64,000 nt of DNA from assembly GCA_934725105.1 (NCBI GenBank), contig CAKVBD010000004.1, positions 17,931 to 81,930 of the forward strand, given 5' to 3'. The position numbers and the translations under genes were made by a program. Positions 1-8,123 of the stretch are shown here, piece after piece (the first letter of the stretch is position 1; every line of letters starts with the position of its first letter). The notes under the pieces were generated by a model. The model was not told the origin of the DNA and ran no database searches. It was given only the letters and a program-made list of their open reading frames with translations. The DNA is from an uncultured Bulleidia sp. GTDB taxonomy: Bacteria; Bacillota_I; Bacilli_A; Erysipelotrichales; Erysipelotrichaceae.

Positions 1-2
1 TA

Positions 3-380
3 AAAACTCAAGTATTTGCATCATGGATGCTTGAAAAGCTTGGATATAAAAATGTCGCTCCAAAATGGAACGACAAGCGTACAGATATTATTCAAACAGT
101 AGAGCTCGGAAATAAAGAAAACCTTGTACATTTCACACAAGGCATTCAAGAATCCTCACCAATTGACTCCTTTGTCAGGGTCATGCCAGCACCAATGCCT
201 GGCTATCCATTTGATGAAGTTATGGCATGTGGAAGCTTCACAAACGGAAGTACAATCGAATTAAGTGCAGATGCTCCAGTTGTTCCACCATATACATTGT
301 ATATGCAGGGAGGATTATCCTTCGAATATGGAAAACTATCCATCTTGCTTGCACTCACGCATATTAGAGAAGCATTATAA
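3..380 (+). CDS. Aluminium-resistance / methionine gamma-lyase-like protein, C-terminal part
   Basis: The frame is open to the left edge, so the start codon lies outside the window and about 125 C-terminal residues are visible. The tail resembles the 'aluminium resistance protein' family (YnbB-like, PF06838), PLP-dependent enzymes related to methionine gamma-lyase and cystathionine beta-lyase. The best-fitting part is the C-terminal PYTLYMQGGLSFEYGK stretch preceded by a PMPGYPFDEVMACGSFTNGS segment. The PLP lysine would lie upstream and cannot be checked. The internal ATG at 27 is not the start, because the reading frame continues through it from the edge. A strong intrinsic terminator follows about 65 bp downstream, so this is the last gene of its transcript. 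The family call comes from recognising the C-terminus only. Confidence 0.7.
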   Translation, partial: KTQVFASWMLEKLGYKNVAPKWNDKRTDIIQTVELGNKENLVHFTQGIQESSPIDSFVRVMPAPMPGYPFDEVMACGSFTNGSTIELSADAPVVPPYTLYMQGGLSFEYGKLSILLALTHIREAL

Positions 381-444
381 CTTAGAGGCATGATGATTCC
401 AATGTCATTAAGTTAAGGCATTGAACCAATTGAATCTCTAAAGT

Positions 445-477
445 GCACTGCGCATTAACTTGCGTAGTGCTTTTTTT
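445..477 (+). terminator. Intrinsic terminator after the aluminium-resistance gene
   Basis: A GCACTGCGC arm pairs with GCGTAGTGC across a short A/T loop and is followed by seven T residues. It closes the transcript of the partial gene on its left. Confidence 0.85.
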
Positions 478-609
478 CTGCAGTGAAATTTTTTTCTCAG
501 TCTAAAAAAAGCATTCACATTTACGCATAAATATGCAGAAAAATGCTTGACAGACAAAAAAGCGGAACATTAAACATAATCCGAAGGAAATTGTAGGAGG
601 AAAATTTAC

Positions 610-1239
610 ATGTCTACAATTTCTAATAACAACTATTACTATTCCACTTCAACGATCCACTCTGCTCTTGAAAAAGCTGTTTCTTCACTCAGTGAAAATA
701 TCGCCTGCTATTCTTCTGATCCTGTCTCTGACTTTACAAGAAACAGAAAGCTCAACTGTTCCAATCTTATTCATTACATTCTGCATCTATCCAACAAGAC
801 AATTCAGTCAGGTTTAATGGATTATTTTTCTGACATCGATGACATGCCGTCTGCTTCTGTCATTTCTCAGCAGCGCTACAAGTGCAGACCGGAAGCCTTT
901 AAAAGAGTGTTTTCGCTGTTCACTTCTTACTTTACAAACTATAAGACATACAACGGCTACTATCTGCTCGCATGCGATGGTTCTGATATCAACATCTCTC
1001 ACAATCCAAAGGACAAGACGACCTATCACATCAATACATCTGCGACCAGAGGATACAATCAGCTTCATCTCAATGCACTTTATGATGTACTGAACGGTAT
1101 CTATGCAGATGTGAATATTGATACAGCTGCCAAAACACATGAGTGCGGTGCAACGATCTGCTCATCGGTATTGCAAATGCCACATAAACGATCACAGCAG
1201 CCAGTTGACCAGGTTCAGAGACTTAATCCCATCGTATGA
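610..1239 (+). pseudogene. Truncated IS4-type DDE transposase
   Basis: The start is well supported by AGGAGG about 9 nt upstream of the ATG. Residues 1-180 look like an IS4-type transposase: the segment LLACDGSDINISHN carries the first catalytic Asp, and YNQLHLNALYDVLNGIY the region before the second Asp. After about position 1140 the match stops and the last 30 residues are junk that runs into the 3' end of the convergent ATPase gene. Most of the catalytic core and the third acidic residue are missing, so the element cannot be active. The break coincides with the left border of a GC-richer segment, suggesting the ATPase block was inserted into, or recombined with, this IS. No right-hand IS end was recognised. 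Confidence 0.75.
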
Positions 1240-2505
1240 CGCATCCAGGCCGGGATCAAGCGACAACACGATTTTTTCATAGTTATCATTGATTTTCTGT
1301 AATGGCGCAAGTTCACGACGACGAACATCTTCGCTTGCCATGGATTCTGTGACCTGCACATACAGTTTGTCATCTGCTTTCGTAGCAATGAAATCCACTT
1401 CGGCATTGTCCACTTTGCCGATTGCCACATCATAGCCTCTGCGAAGCAGTTCAAAGTATACCACATTCTCGATGGCATGACCGCTGTCACGGTTTCTGAA
1501 CCCAAGCAGATAGTTTCTGAGGCCAATATCTACTATATAATACTTGCCCAGGGTTCTAAGATATTCTTTGCCCTTGATGTCGAAGCGCTTGATATCATAG
1601 TAGAAATAGGACTCCAACAAAGCATTGACATAGGCTTGCACCGTGTGGGCGCTGGGTGTGCCCTTTCGCTTCCCATCCTCCAGCAAACCTTCGTTGACCA
1701 GCGTATTTCCAATGGAGGACACCGAAACGCTGCTTCCAATGTTATCAGCAAGGAACAAGATAATTTTTCGAAGCAAAACAGGATCGGTGATCTGTCTCTG
1801 CCCCCGACGCTTTTCTCTCTCCAAAATATTGCGGACGACGACTGTGGAATAAATACCGTCCAGCAGAACCAATGCCTTTTCCTGATCCAGTCCCACATCC
1901 GCAATGCCGGGCATCCCTCCGAAGCGCATATAAGCATCAAACACTTCCCGTAGCTCATAACGCTCACCGGATTTATCAAATACCTGGAACCTTGTGCCGC
2001 CAAGGGCACTTTTTGTCTCCTTTACCTCAAAATCATGGAAATACAGGAACTCGCTGAAGGACAGCGGCAGCATCTTGATTTCCACACATCTGCCGGATAA
2101 ATAAGCGGAATACTCGGATGACAGCAGATAGGCATTGGAACCGGTAATGTATATATCGCAGTTAAAATCCACGCGGAAGGAATTAACCGTCTCCTCCCAC
2201 TTATCAATCCGCTGCAGCTCATCAAAAAACAGATACATTCTCTTGCCAGGGACAACTTTGGACTGAACATATTCATAGAAATCGTCTGCAGACATCTTTT
2301 TGAATTCATGGGATTCAAAATTCATTTCGATAATCTGCTCATCAGAAACACCGGTTTCCTTCAAGTGCTCCACCATCAGCTTCAGCAGGCTGGATTTGCC
2401 GCAGCGACGGATGCCGGTAACGACCTTTACAGGCTCTGTATCCCTGAATGCAATGATCTTTCTCAAATACAAATCTCGTTTTTTCAGTTCGTGTGTGTCA
2501 ATCAT
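1192..2505 (-). CDS. AAA-type ATPase with DUF4143 (archaeal-ATPase-like) C-terminus
   Basis: This 437-residue protein has a Walker A GIRRCGKSSLL near residue 35, a Walker B LFFDELQRI near 100 and a sensor-like ITGSNAYLLS. The C-terminal nuclease-like region contains EVDFIA followed by YVQVT. This is the standard layout of the ATP-binding/DUF4143 family, abundant in gut Bacillota and Bacteroidota and of uncertain function, often carried on mobile DNA. The start at 2505 is chosen because GAGGAGGT lies 9 nt upstream; the 14 in-frame codons before it precede the ribosome site. Base composition is visibly richer in G+C (roughly half) than the surrounding ~35%, and codons such as CTG, GGC and CGC are common, which points to recent acquisition. 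It abuts a truncated transposase on one side and a dead antitoxin on the other. Confidence 0.85.
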   Translation of the reverse strand: MIDTHELKKRDLYLRKIIAFRDTEPVKVVTGIRRCGKSSLLKLMVEHLKETGVSDEQIIEMNFESHEFKKMSADDFYEYVQSKVVPGKRMYLFFDELQRIDKWEETVNSFRVDFNCDIYITGSNAYLLSSEYSAYLSGRCVEIKMLPLSFSEFLYFHDFEVKETKSALGGTRFQVFDKSGERYELREVFDAYMRFGGMPGIADVGLDQEKALVLLDGIYSTVVVRNILEREKRRGQRQITDPVLLRKIILFLADNIGSSVSVSSIGNTLVNEGLLEDGKRKGTPSAHTVQAYVNALLESYFYYDIKRFDIKGKEYLRTLGKYYIVDIGLRNYLLGFRNRDSGHAIENVVYFELLRRGYDVAIGKVDNAEVDFIATKADDKLYVQVTESMASEDVRRRELAPLQKINDNYEKIVLSLDPGLDASYDGIKSLNLVNWLL

Positions 2506-2571
2506 AGATTTGTACCTCCTCACGCAATTTGAACATAGCACAAACATTGCTATAAATTGAGTTTTGTGCAG

Positions 2572-2805
2572 TTAATAGCAAAAATTTTTTATTTTTCGGC
2601 AGTTTCTGCATTTGTGGAATATTCCAAAAATTTTTGGCTCTCCATCTGCAATTACAGGAAATGATAATCCATGGCAACGCAATGCCTGAATATAAAACAT
2701 TCCTGTTGCGGTACTCAAATCCAATCCAAGAGATTGAAATAAATCAGATGCTTCTTTTTTTTAAGCTGGTTCAATTCTAATTGGTGAACTCTTTGTCATA
2801 ATCAT
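2572..2805 (-). pseudogene. Decayed RelB/DinJ-family antitoxin
   Basis: Reading the minus strand from ATG at 2805 (AAGGA just upstream) gives a RelB/DinJ-like protein: SSPIRIEP at the N-terminus, then KKEASDLFQSLGLDLSTAT and a following IQALRCHGLSFPV. This is the usual ribbon-helix-helix plus 'GL..STA..MF..QA...GLPF' pattern of the family. The frame is interrupted by a TAA at codon 13, at a run of eight A residues where the family normally has Asp-Leu-Lys, so it is a pseudogene. Same-frame coding continues to a stop at 2572. No partner toxin gene follows; the neighbouring sequence is the GC-rich ATPase segment. It was too broken to be found as an ORF. The intact paralogue in this window is at 25975-26271. 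Confidence 0.75.
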
Positions 2806-2885
2806 TTGCTTCCTTATAAATTTTTAAAATGATACAAAACAACTCCATTTCAAGTGCATTGCACATAATTTTTGTTAAAAATCAC

Positions 2886-2917
2886 AATAAAAAGCCTGAA
2901 ACAAAATATTCCAGACT
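2886..2917 (-). terminator. Intrinsic terminator downstream of the SDR gene
   Basis: On the minus strand AGTCTGGAA pairs with TTTCAGGCT (two G-T wobbles) across a 7-nt loop, followed by a T-rich tail. It lies about 50 bp past the SDR stop codon. Confidence 0.65.
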
Positions 2918-2967
2918 CCCTTAATTATAGTTACATGTAAATCCAACAATAAACCAATACTATTTGT

Positions 2968-3717
2968 TCAGCAGCTGCCTTTTTGTCCGCCATCAATACG
3001 AATGATCGTATTATTAATATAATCGGCTTCTTCACTGATCAAGAATTTAACAAGATATGCAACTTCTTCTGGTTTTCCATAACGTTCCACCAGAATTTTT
3101 TCGCATTCCTGTTTCAAAAATTTCTCATCATACCCATCCAGTTCACTCTCTGTCCCAATAAAACCAGGTGCAATAGCATTCACATGAATATATGGACCCC
3201 ACTGCATCGCAAGATCATGTGTTAAAGCATTTAATGCTGCTTTCGAAACATCATAGTCAATACTCATCGGATAATACGTATTCATGCCATTCGTTGAAGA
3301 AATATTAATGATTCTTCCATATTCTTTCTCCATCATGTGATGAGATACTCTTTTCGCACAGTTAAATGCACCAACAACATTCACATTCATTGTCTTTTGA
3401 AACTCTTCACTTGTTTTCAAATGGAAAAGATTAGAAAGATCAATTGCCGCATTATTTACTAAAACATCTACGCCACCCATCTTTTCTTCAATTTCACACA
3501 CCATTGCATCCACTTGTTCCACACTAGACACATCCGCCTGCATCGCTAATACATTCACACCATACAATGCAATGAGTTCTTTCTGTAAAGACAATGCTTC
3601 TTGTTTTGAATGCAGATAATTGATCACAATATCATATCCACTCTTCGCAAGTTCCTTTGCAATTGCTTTCCCAATGCCTTTTGCACTGCCCGTAATCAAT
3701 ACAACTTTATTTTTCAT
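2968..3717 (-). CDS. SDR-family NAD(P)-dependent oxidoreductase (FabG-like)
   Basis: A 249-residue classical short-chain dehydrogenase. The cofactor motif TGSAKGIGKA is at residues 9-18, NNAA at about 89, the catalytic Ser in NISSTNG near 141, the catalytic Tyr and Lys in YDVSK near 157, and a C-terminal RIDGGQ. These are typical of 3-oxoacyl-ACP reductase-like enzymes; the substrate cannot be read from the sequence, and it sits away from any fatty-acid cluster, so FabG identity is not claimed. The start is only about 7 nt beyond the T-run of the EF-P terminator and no Shine-Dalgarno is visible, so expression probably depends on read-through or a poorly recognisable initiation region. Its own terminator follows. 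Confidence 0.88.
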   Translation of the reverse strand: MKNKVVLITGSAKGIGKAIAKELAKSGYDIVINYLHSKQEALSLQKELIALYGVNVLAMQADVSSVEQVDAMVCEIEEKMGGVDVLVNNAAIDLSNLFHLKTSEEFQKTMNVNVVGAFNCAKRVSHHMMEKEYGRIINISSTNGMNTYYPMSIDYDVSKAALNALTHDLAMQWGPYIHVNAIAPGFIGTESELDGYDEKFLKQECEKILVERYGKPEEVAYLVKFLISEEADYINNTIIRIDGGQKGSC

Positions 3718-3723
3718 ACATCG

Positions 3724-3752
3724 AAAAAAAGAGCTTAGAATTAAGCTCTTGA
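3724..3752 (-). terminator. Intrinsic terminator at the end of efp
   Basis: AAGAGCTTA pairs with TAAGCTCTT across ATTC and is followed by seven T residues. The hairpin includes the last efp codons and its T-run ends about 7 nt before the ATG of the SDR gene. Confidence 0.85.
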
Positions 3753-4298
3753 AGAATACTTTCCATCAGAAGTAGAAACAAGAATTCTTTCTCCTTCTTC
3801 AATAAACTGAGGAACTCTGAGTGATAGACCAGTATCTGTAACAGCGTCCTTTGTCTGGGAGGATGGAGCACCCTTGATTGCAGGTGTTGTTTCCGCAACT
3901 GTCAATTCAACCTTATCAGGAACAACGATTGCGATTACCTGTCCTTCAAAAATCTGAAGAATAACATCCATACCTTCAATTAAGAAATACTTATTCATTC
4001 CAACATGTGCATCATCTAATTCATATGTTTCAAATGTTTCCATATCCATGAAGTAGTAGACATCACCAGCAGAATAAGAATACTGTGCAGACTTCTTTTC
4101 AATCATTGCTGCTTCAAACTTTGTAGAAGCGTTAAAGTTTCTTTCCTGTGTAGAACCTGTTTTCAAGTTCTTCATCTTTGTTTTCAGAATTGCTGCACCC
4201 TTACCAGGTTTTACATGCATAAAGTCAATGACTTGCCATGGATCACCATCAACCATGACTGTTAATCCAGTTTTAAAATCTCCAGCTTCAATTGCCAT
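3741..4298 (-). CDS. efp: Translation elongation factor P
   Basis: A full-length 185-residue EF-P, which binds ribosomes stalled at polyproline stretches and promotes peptide-bond formation. All three beta-barrel domains are present. The tip loop VKPGKGAA places the normally modified lysine at position 33, flanked by two prolines/glycines as in the family. The C-terminal domain carries the conserved DTGLSLRVPQFIEEGE segment and ends DGKYSSRA. An AAGGTGG ribosome site sits about 8 nt upstream of ATG. No modification enzyme (EpmA, YmfI or rhamnosyltransferase type) is adjacent, so the modification state is unknown. The gene appears monocistronic, ending in its own terminator. Confidence 0.97.
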   Translation of the reverse strand: MAIEAGDFKTGLTVMVDGDPWQVIDFMHVKPGKGAAILKTKMKNLKTGSTQERNFNASTKFEAAMIEKKSAQYSYSAGDVYYFMDMETFETYELDDAHVGMNKYFLIEGMDVILQIFEGQVIAIVVPDKVELTVAETTPAIKGAPSSQTKDAVTDTGLSLRVPQFIEEGERILVSTSDGKYSSRA

Positions 4299-4370
4299 AA
4301 TTTATTACCACCTTTTTTATTTATAATTCCGTTGTTATTTTACCAATAACACTAGTATTTATCAATATTT

Positions 4371-5597
4371 TTAGAAAAGGGACTTCTTTTCTTCCTGGTG
4401 AGATTTAATATACTTGCTCCACTTGATATAGCCATATGTTGTATTTGTAAAGTATCCAAGTTTCAATACAAGCAATACATACTGACCAGACAAGATATTG
4501 ATGATTGCTTCTAACGCAGCGCAAATATACCATGCAATCCACTGTTCTCTTAATCTAAAGAAGATGAATAAACCATTTGCTACACCAACTGCAGAAGCAC
4601 ACGCATCAATATACGTAATAGCTGTTTCTAACTGTTTATTACCGCCTAAGAAATCTGTCTGAATATCCAATCCACTCAAGAAGTAACCCACAACAACAGT
4701 CCATACAATGATTGCTAGAATAATCAATACTTCCTGATAGCCCTTTAATCTTCTAACAGCTGTCAATTCATCGCTTTCATCATCCTTATGCTTACTCCAG
4801 TTAATATAACTCAAGATATCAATTGGCAGCCAGAAGAATAATGTTGTCGCAATCGTCGCAAAACGATACATCAGTACAAGACATGTTGCAATTTCTGTAA
4901 TTTCTACAAGTACAGATACTAGGAAATTGTATCTAGACTGTTTAGAAATCAGCAATTCACAAAGAATATTCAAGAATGTATCCAATAGATACAACAACAT
5001 GATAATGATGCCATTCACACCATTTGCACTGTCTTCAGGGAATGCTACCGCAACGATTGTTGCAAGTACCATGATTGTTAAGAACCAGCACTTTTCATAT
5101 GTTGTAAAAGCTTTTGCGAATGTATACATGATCCATACAGATACAAACAAGATCAATAATGCAATACCTAAATTAAACACAGGCATTAAAGTATTGGCTT
5201 CTGTCTGATGATATACATATTGAACTTCCTTAGCTGAAGGATCCTGATGATCAAAATACAACATTGTTCCATTATCTGTCTGATATTCATAGCCAGTAAT
5301 AGAATCAATATCTAGATCCTCATATTCTTCATAAGAATATGAAACAATCAACTTTGCATCACCATTTACAAAGGTAACATCACAAACAGTTGAATCTTCA
5401 TCATAGTCTTCTGCTTCTGTATCACGATCCATTTCTAAGCTTTGAATAAAATGGATATCCCCATAATTGGCATTTAGTTTTTTGAAACCTGTAAAGAAAG
5501 AAAATAATGATCCAATCACAAGTAAACTCATCACGGCAAGCATGATTTTTCTCAGTTTTGGATTGGATTCTTTAAATGTTTTAATTTTTTCTAACAT
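4371..5597 (-). CDS. PnuC-family nicotinamide-vitamer transporter with extra N-terminal domain
   Basis: The C-terminal part (about residues 140-400) matches the PnuC family (PF04973), which moves nicotinamide riboside or mononucleotide by facilitated diffusion: multiple membrane segments, FWLPIDILSYINWSKH, and EQWIAWYICAALEAIINI near the end. PnuC proteins are usually 190-240 residues; this one is 408. The extra N-terminus has one membrane segment (about 18-36) and then an acidic, probably extracytoplasmic stretch rich in Asp/Glu/Tyr (about 40-130) before the transport core. No NadR or other NAD salvage gene is adjacent, so substrate assignment rests on family alone. The ATG follows the T-run of the upstream kinase terminator by 3 nt, with only the hairpin's own G-run as a possible ribosome site. 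Confidence 0.8.
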   Translation of the reverse strand: MLEKIKTFKESNPKLRKIMLAVMSLLVIGSLFSFFTGFKKLNANYGDIHFIQSLEMDRDTEAEDYDEDSTVCDVTFVNGDAKLIVSYSYEEYEDLDIDSITGYEYQTDNGTMLYFDHQDPSAKEVQYVYHQTEANTLMPVFNLGIALLILFVSVWIMYTFAKAFTTYEKCWFLTIMVLATIVAVAFPEDSANGVNGIIIMLLYLLDTFLNILCELLISKQSRYNFLVSVLVEITEIATCLVLMYRFATIATTLFFWLPIDILSYINWSKHKDDESDELTAVRRLKGYQEVLIILAIIVWTVVVGYFLSGLDIQTDFLGGNKQLETAITYIDACASAVGVANGLFIFFRLREQWIAWYICAALEAIINILSGQYVLLVLKLGYFTNTTYGYIKWSKYIKSHQEEKKSLF

Positions 5598-5598
5598 C

Positions 5599-5641
5599 TT
5601 AAAAAAACCCCCAAAGCATTTTATACTTCTGCTTTAGAGGG
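5599..5641 (-). terminator. Intrinsic terminator of the first hybrid kinase gene
   Basis: On the minus strand CCTCTAAAGCA pairs with TGCTTTGGGGG (11 bp with two wobbles) and is followed by seven T residues. It overlaps the kinase stop codon and ends 2-3 nt before the PnuC-like start codon. Confidence 0.85.
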
Positions 5642-7465
5642 TTCAATATTTTTTTTGTAAAATTTTGCGATTGTCCGAATCAATTCATCTACTTTCAATG
5701 GCTTTGTTAAATGCGCAGCCATTCCAGATTCTTTTGATTTTGCGATGTCTTCTTCAAATGCATTCGCGCTGCAGGCAACAACAGGAATATCTTTCGCATC
5801 TTTTCGATCTAGATTTCGTAATGCTTTACAAGCTTCATATCCATTCATAACAGGCATCATGATATCCATCAAAATAATGTCAAAGAAATATTCTTCATGT
5901 TGCGTAAATTGTGTAATCACGTCTTTTCCATCCACTGCTTCATATACAATTGCACCATTATCTTCTAATAATGTTTTCGCAATTTCTCTATTCAGTGCAT
6001 TATCTTCCGCAAGCAATACTTTCACCCCAGTAATGGAAACATTTTCGGATGTATCAATTTGAGAAATCTCATATTGTTTTTCAGCAATTTCAAACGGAAT
6101 ACGAATCGTAAAGTGACTGCCAACATTTAATACACTTTGAATATCAATGGTTCCATTCATCATGTTAATCATTTGTAGAACAATCGCCATTCCAAGTCCA
6201 CTTCCCTGATAAGAAGTTCTATTTTCATGTTCCTGTACAAATGGCTCAAAGATGTGTTGAAGAAATTCTTCACTCATTCCAATACCTGTATCCTGGATAT
6301 CAAACTGGATCATTGCTTTCCCATCATGCATTTCACATTCTTTGATACTGAAAGCAATGCTTCCATTTTTCTTGTTATATTTAATTGAATTATCTAGCAC
6401 ATTCAACAGAATCTGCTTCATATATAAAGCAGAGCCCATCAAATATGGATGTTGAATATCATCTTTCTGACATTGCAGAGTAATCTTGAAATTCTCTGCT
6501 TTCATCTTTGCAATCACAAATACTTCATCAAACAGCTTTTCAATATTCAACGGTTCACAGACAATTTTAATTTCCTTACTTTCCAGCTTACTCAATTGCA
6601 GCATATCATTCAATAAAGACAATAAGTAATTTGCCGCAACTTTTGCTTTTGCACGATTCATAGAAAGCAATTCATAGTCCTGTGGATGCCTAGAATCAAT
6701 TTCAATCAATCCAAGAATTCCATTGAGTGGTGTACGAATATCATGAGACATACGATTCAAGAAATCTGTCTTCACTTTCATTGCTTCTTCCAGTTGATTT
6801 CTAACATCCAATTCTCTCGCCAAAAATAACAGCCATCCAGAAATCACAATGGCAACTGCCTGTAAAGGCAGGCCATATGAAAAAATTTGAATCATTGTTG
6901 CAAGTGTAGGCAGACATACATAAGAAATGGCAGCTAGAAGTTCATTTCTACGCAGATCATTTCTGAAATAATATAAAAGATAGATAAAGATCAAAATTCC
7001 TATAACTGTTGGAATCTGACAAATCGGAAAATATTTTGTTCTATGATAAATGTTATTTGCATCAAAATAATAGTAAATTTCAAAATACTGTGAAAGAACA
7101 ACAAATACAACGGATATTCCTACCAATAGCCAAATAAATTGAAATAATATTTTCTTTCGCTTCAACATTGGTGCCAGAGAATCATATAAATACTTAGCAA
7201 GCATTCCCATTTCAAGATAATTAAATATAAACACAAGCGGATTACATAAATGTGTCATAATATAACCAATCTCACTTGTATTTCCTTTATAGAATTCCGC
7301 AAGACAATCACTCGTCAGTAAAAATGCGCCTAAAAACACAATCCATAAAATATCTTTATCTTTCTGGTTTTTATTTTTCTGCAGACATAAAATGCTTAAA
7401 ATAATTAAGCTGATAATGGTTGCCACAAACTCAAACGAAATAATAAAAATGCTTAAAACACTCAT
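5621..7465 (-). CDS. Hybrid sensor histidine kinase / response regulator (multi-pass membrane sensor)
   Basis: 614 residues. The first ~210 form six or seven membrane segments with short loops, then a short coiled linker. A HisKA domain follows with MSHDIRTPLNG (phospho-accepting His near 241), then a HATPase with DNSIKYN, DTGIGMSEEF and GSGLGMAIV. The C-terminal receiver has LLAEDNALNRE and the phospho-acceptor Asp in LMDIMMPVMNG near 532, with Lys in LTKPLK. There is no HPt domain and no DNA-binding output, so the phosphate must pass to a separate protein or the receiver acts on its own kinase. The start at 7465 has GGAG 9 nt upstream; an in-frame ATG at 7480 has a possible -10 (TAAAAT) 5 nt before it. 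The longer frame to 7621 runs through a tRNA gene and is rejected. Confidence 0.88.
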   Translation of the reverse strand: MSVLSIFIISFEFVATIISLIILSILCLQKNKNQKDKDILWIVFLGAFLLTSDCLAEFYKGNTSEIGYIMTHLCNPLVFIFNYLEMGMLAKYLYDSLAPMLKRKKILFQFIWLLVGISVVFVVLSQYFEIYYYFDANNIYHRTKYFPICQIPTVIGILIFIYLLYYFRNDLRRNELLAAISYVCLPTLATMIQIFSYGLPLQAVAIVISGWLLFLARELDVRNQLEEAMKVKTDFLNRMSHDIRTPLNGILGLIEIDSRHPQDYELLSMNRAKAKVAANYLLSLLNDMLQLSKLESKEIKIVCEPLNIEKLFDEVFVIAKMKAENFKITLQCQKDDIQHPYLMGSALYMKQILLNVLDNSIKYNKKNGSIAFSIKECEMHDGKAMIQFDIQDTGIGMSEEFLQHIFEPFVQEHENRTSYQGSGLGMAIVLQMINMMNGTIDIQSVLNVGSHFTIRIPFEIAEKQYEISQIDTSENVSITGVKVLLAEDNALNREIAKTLLEDNGAIVYEAVDGKDVITQFTQHEEYFFDIILMDIMMPVMNGYEACKALRNLDRKDAKDIPVVACSANAFEEDIAKSKESGMAAHLTKPLKVDELIRTIAKFYKKNIEPSKAEV

Positions 7466-7512
7466 CCCATCTATCTCCATGGAATATTTTATCATAGTTC
7501 TTAAAAAATGCA

Positions 7513-7542
7513 TTGACGTATCTACCTGATATGATGTAAAAT
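7513..7542 (+). promoter_or_regulatory. Promoter of tRNA-Leu
   Basis: TTGACG at 7513-7518 and TAAAAT at 7537-7542 with an 18-nt spacer, 13 nt upstream of the mature tRNA end. It lies back to back with the promoter region of the minus-strand kinase gene. Confidence 0.65.
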
Positions 7543-7555
7543 ACTTGAGCGTGAT

Positions 7556-7636
7556 GCACCAGTGGTGGAATGGCAGACACGTACGCTTGAGGGGCGTATG
7601 GAGAGATCCGTGCAAGTTCAAGTCTTGTCTGGTGCA
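7556..7636 (+). tRNA. tRNA-Leu (anticodon GAG)
   Basis: Acceptor arms GCACCAG and CTGGTGC pair perfectly, with discriminator A at 7636. The anticodon stem TACGC/GCGTA encloses TTGAGGG, giving anticodon GAG (reads CUC and CUU). A long variable arm, typical of class II leucine tRNAs, and a T-arm with TTCAAGT are present. CCA is not encoded. Confidence 0.95.
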
Positions 7637-7641
7637 CGATT

Positions 7642-7665
7642 GTTCAGCAATAGCTGAACTTTTTT
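7642..7665 (+). terminator. Terminator of tRNA-Leu
   Basis: A perfect GTTCAGC/GCTGAAC stem with an AATA loop, followed by six T residues, starts 6 nt after the tRNA. Confidence 0.9.
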
Positions 7666-7696
7666 ATTATCATAATCATTTAAGGAGATAAAACAT

Positions 7697-8122
7697 ATGT
7701 TAAGAATTGCAATTTGTTGTGGTGGCGGTTTTTCTTCCAGTGCTTTAGCTGCGCACCTGGAAAAAGAATCTGTAGAAAAAGGATTAAAAGACAGAGCAAC
7801 TTTCATTTTCATTCCCATCCATCACCTGATAGAACGTATGGATGAAGCGGATGTAGCGATGGTTTGTCCACACATGGAAATGCAAGTACGTAAAGATGCA
7901 CCAAAATACACAATTCCTGTAACGATCATTCCTCCACGTCTCTATGGCTTAATGCCAGCACAGTCTTTTATTGAAGATGCAGAAGACATTTATGATTTAT
8001 GGAAAAATGGAGTTAAAAACATGGTTACTTTTCCAGAAGAGCCACGTCCACTCGCAGTCAAGAGAACAATTTCTCATAGAAGATGGCTCAAAGGGGAAAA
8101 AACAGACTTCACAAAAATCTAA
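7697..8122 (+). CDS. PTS lactose/cellobiose-type EIIB-like protein
   Basis: 141 residues. The N-terminus LRIAICCGGGFSSSALAAHL fits the P-loop of lactose/cellobiose-type EIIB proteins, in which a cysteine at the end of the first strand accepts phosphate from EIIA; Cys7 or Cys8 would be the site. The following segment (DVAMVCPHM, then strands to IIPPRLYG) is compatible with the Rossmann-like IIB fold. The ~40-residue basic C-terminal tail goes beyond a standard ~100-residue IIB. No EIIA or EIIC gene is nearby, so it is either a scattered PTS component or a regulatory protein using the same fold. It has an AAGGAG ribosome site and its own terminator. Confidence 0.6.
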   Translation: MLRIAICCGGGFSSSALAAHLEKESVEKGLKDRATFIFIPIHHLIERMDEADVAMVCPHMEMQVRKDAPKYTIPVTIIPPRLYGLMPAQSFIEDAEDIYDLWKNGVKNMVTFPEEPRPLAVKRTISHRRWLKGEKTDFTKI

Positions 8123-8123
8123 A

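Noticed and set aside
27..29. ATG at 27 as the start of the first gene
   Set aside because: The same frame is open to the window edge and upstream residues continue the conserved protein, so the gene is cut by the window.
814..1140. Minus-strand frame within the transposase remnant
   Set aside because: It is the shadow of the transposase coding strand, Cys/Ile/Val rich without any motif.
1477..1953. Plus-strand open frame antisense to the AAA/DUF4143 ATPase
   Set aside because: It has no ribosome site and no recognisable protein features, while the minus strand encodes a full motif-bearing ATPase.
5598..5620. Riboswitch before the PnuC-like gene
   Set aside because: The interval is 23 bp and consists of the previous gene's terminator; there is no room for an NAD-type aptamer.
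7466..7621. N-terminal 52 codons of the long open frame of the first hybrid kinase
   Set aside because: They run antisense through the tRNA-Leu gene and its promoter; a GGAG-preceded ATG at 7465 gives the natural start.
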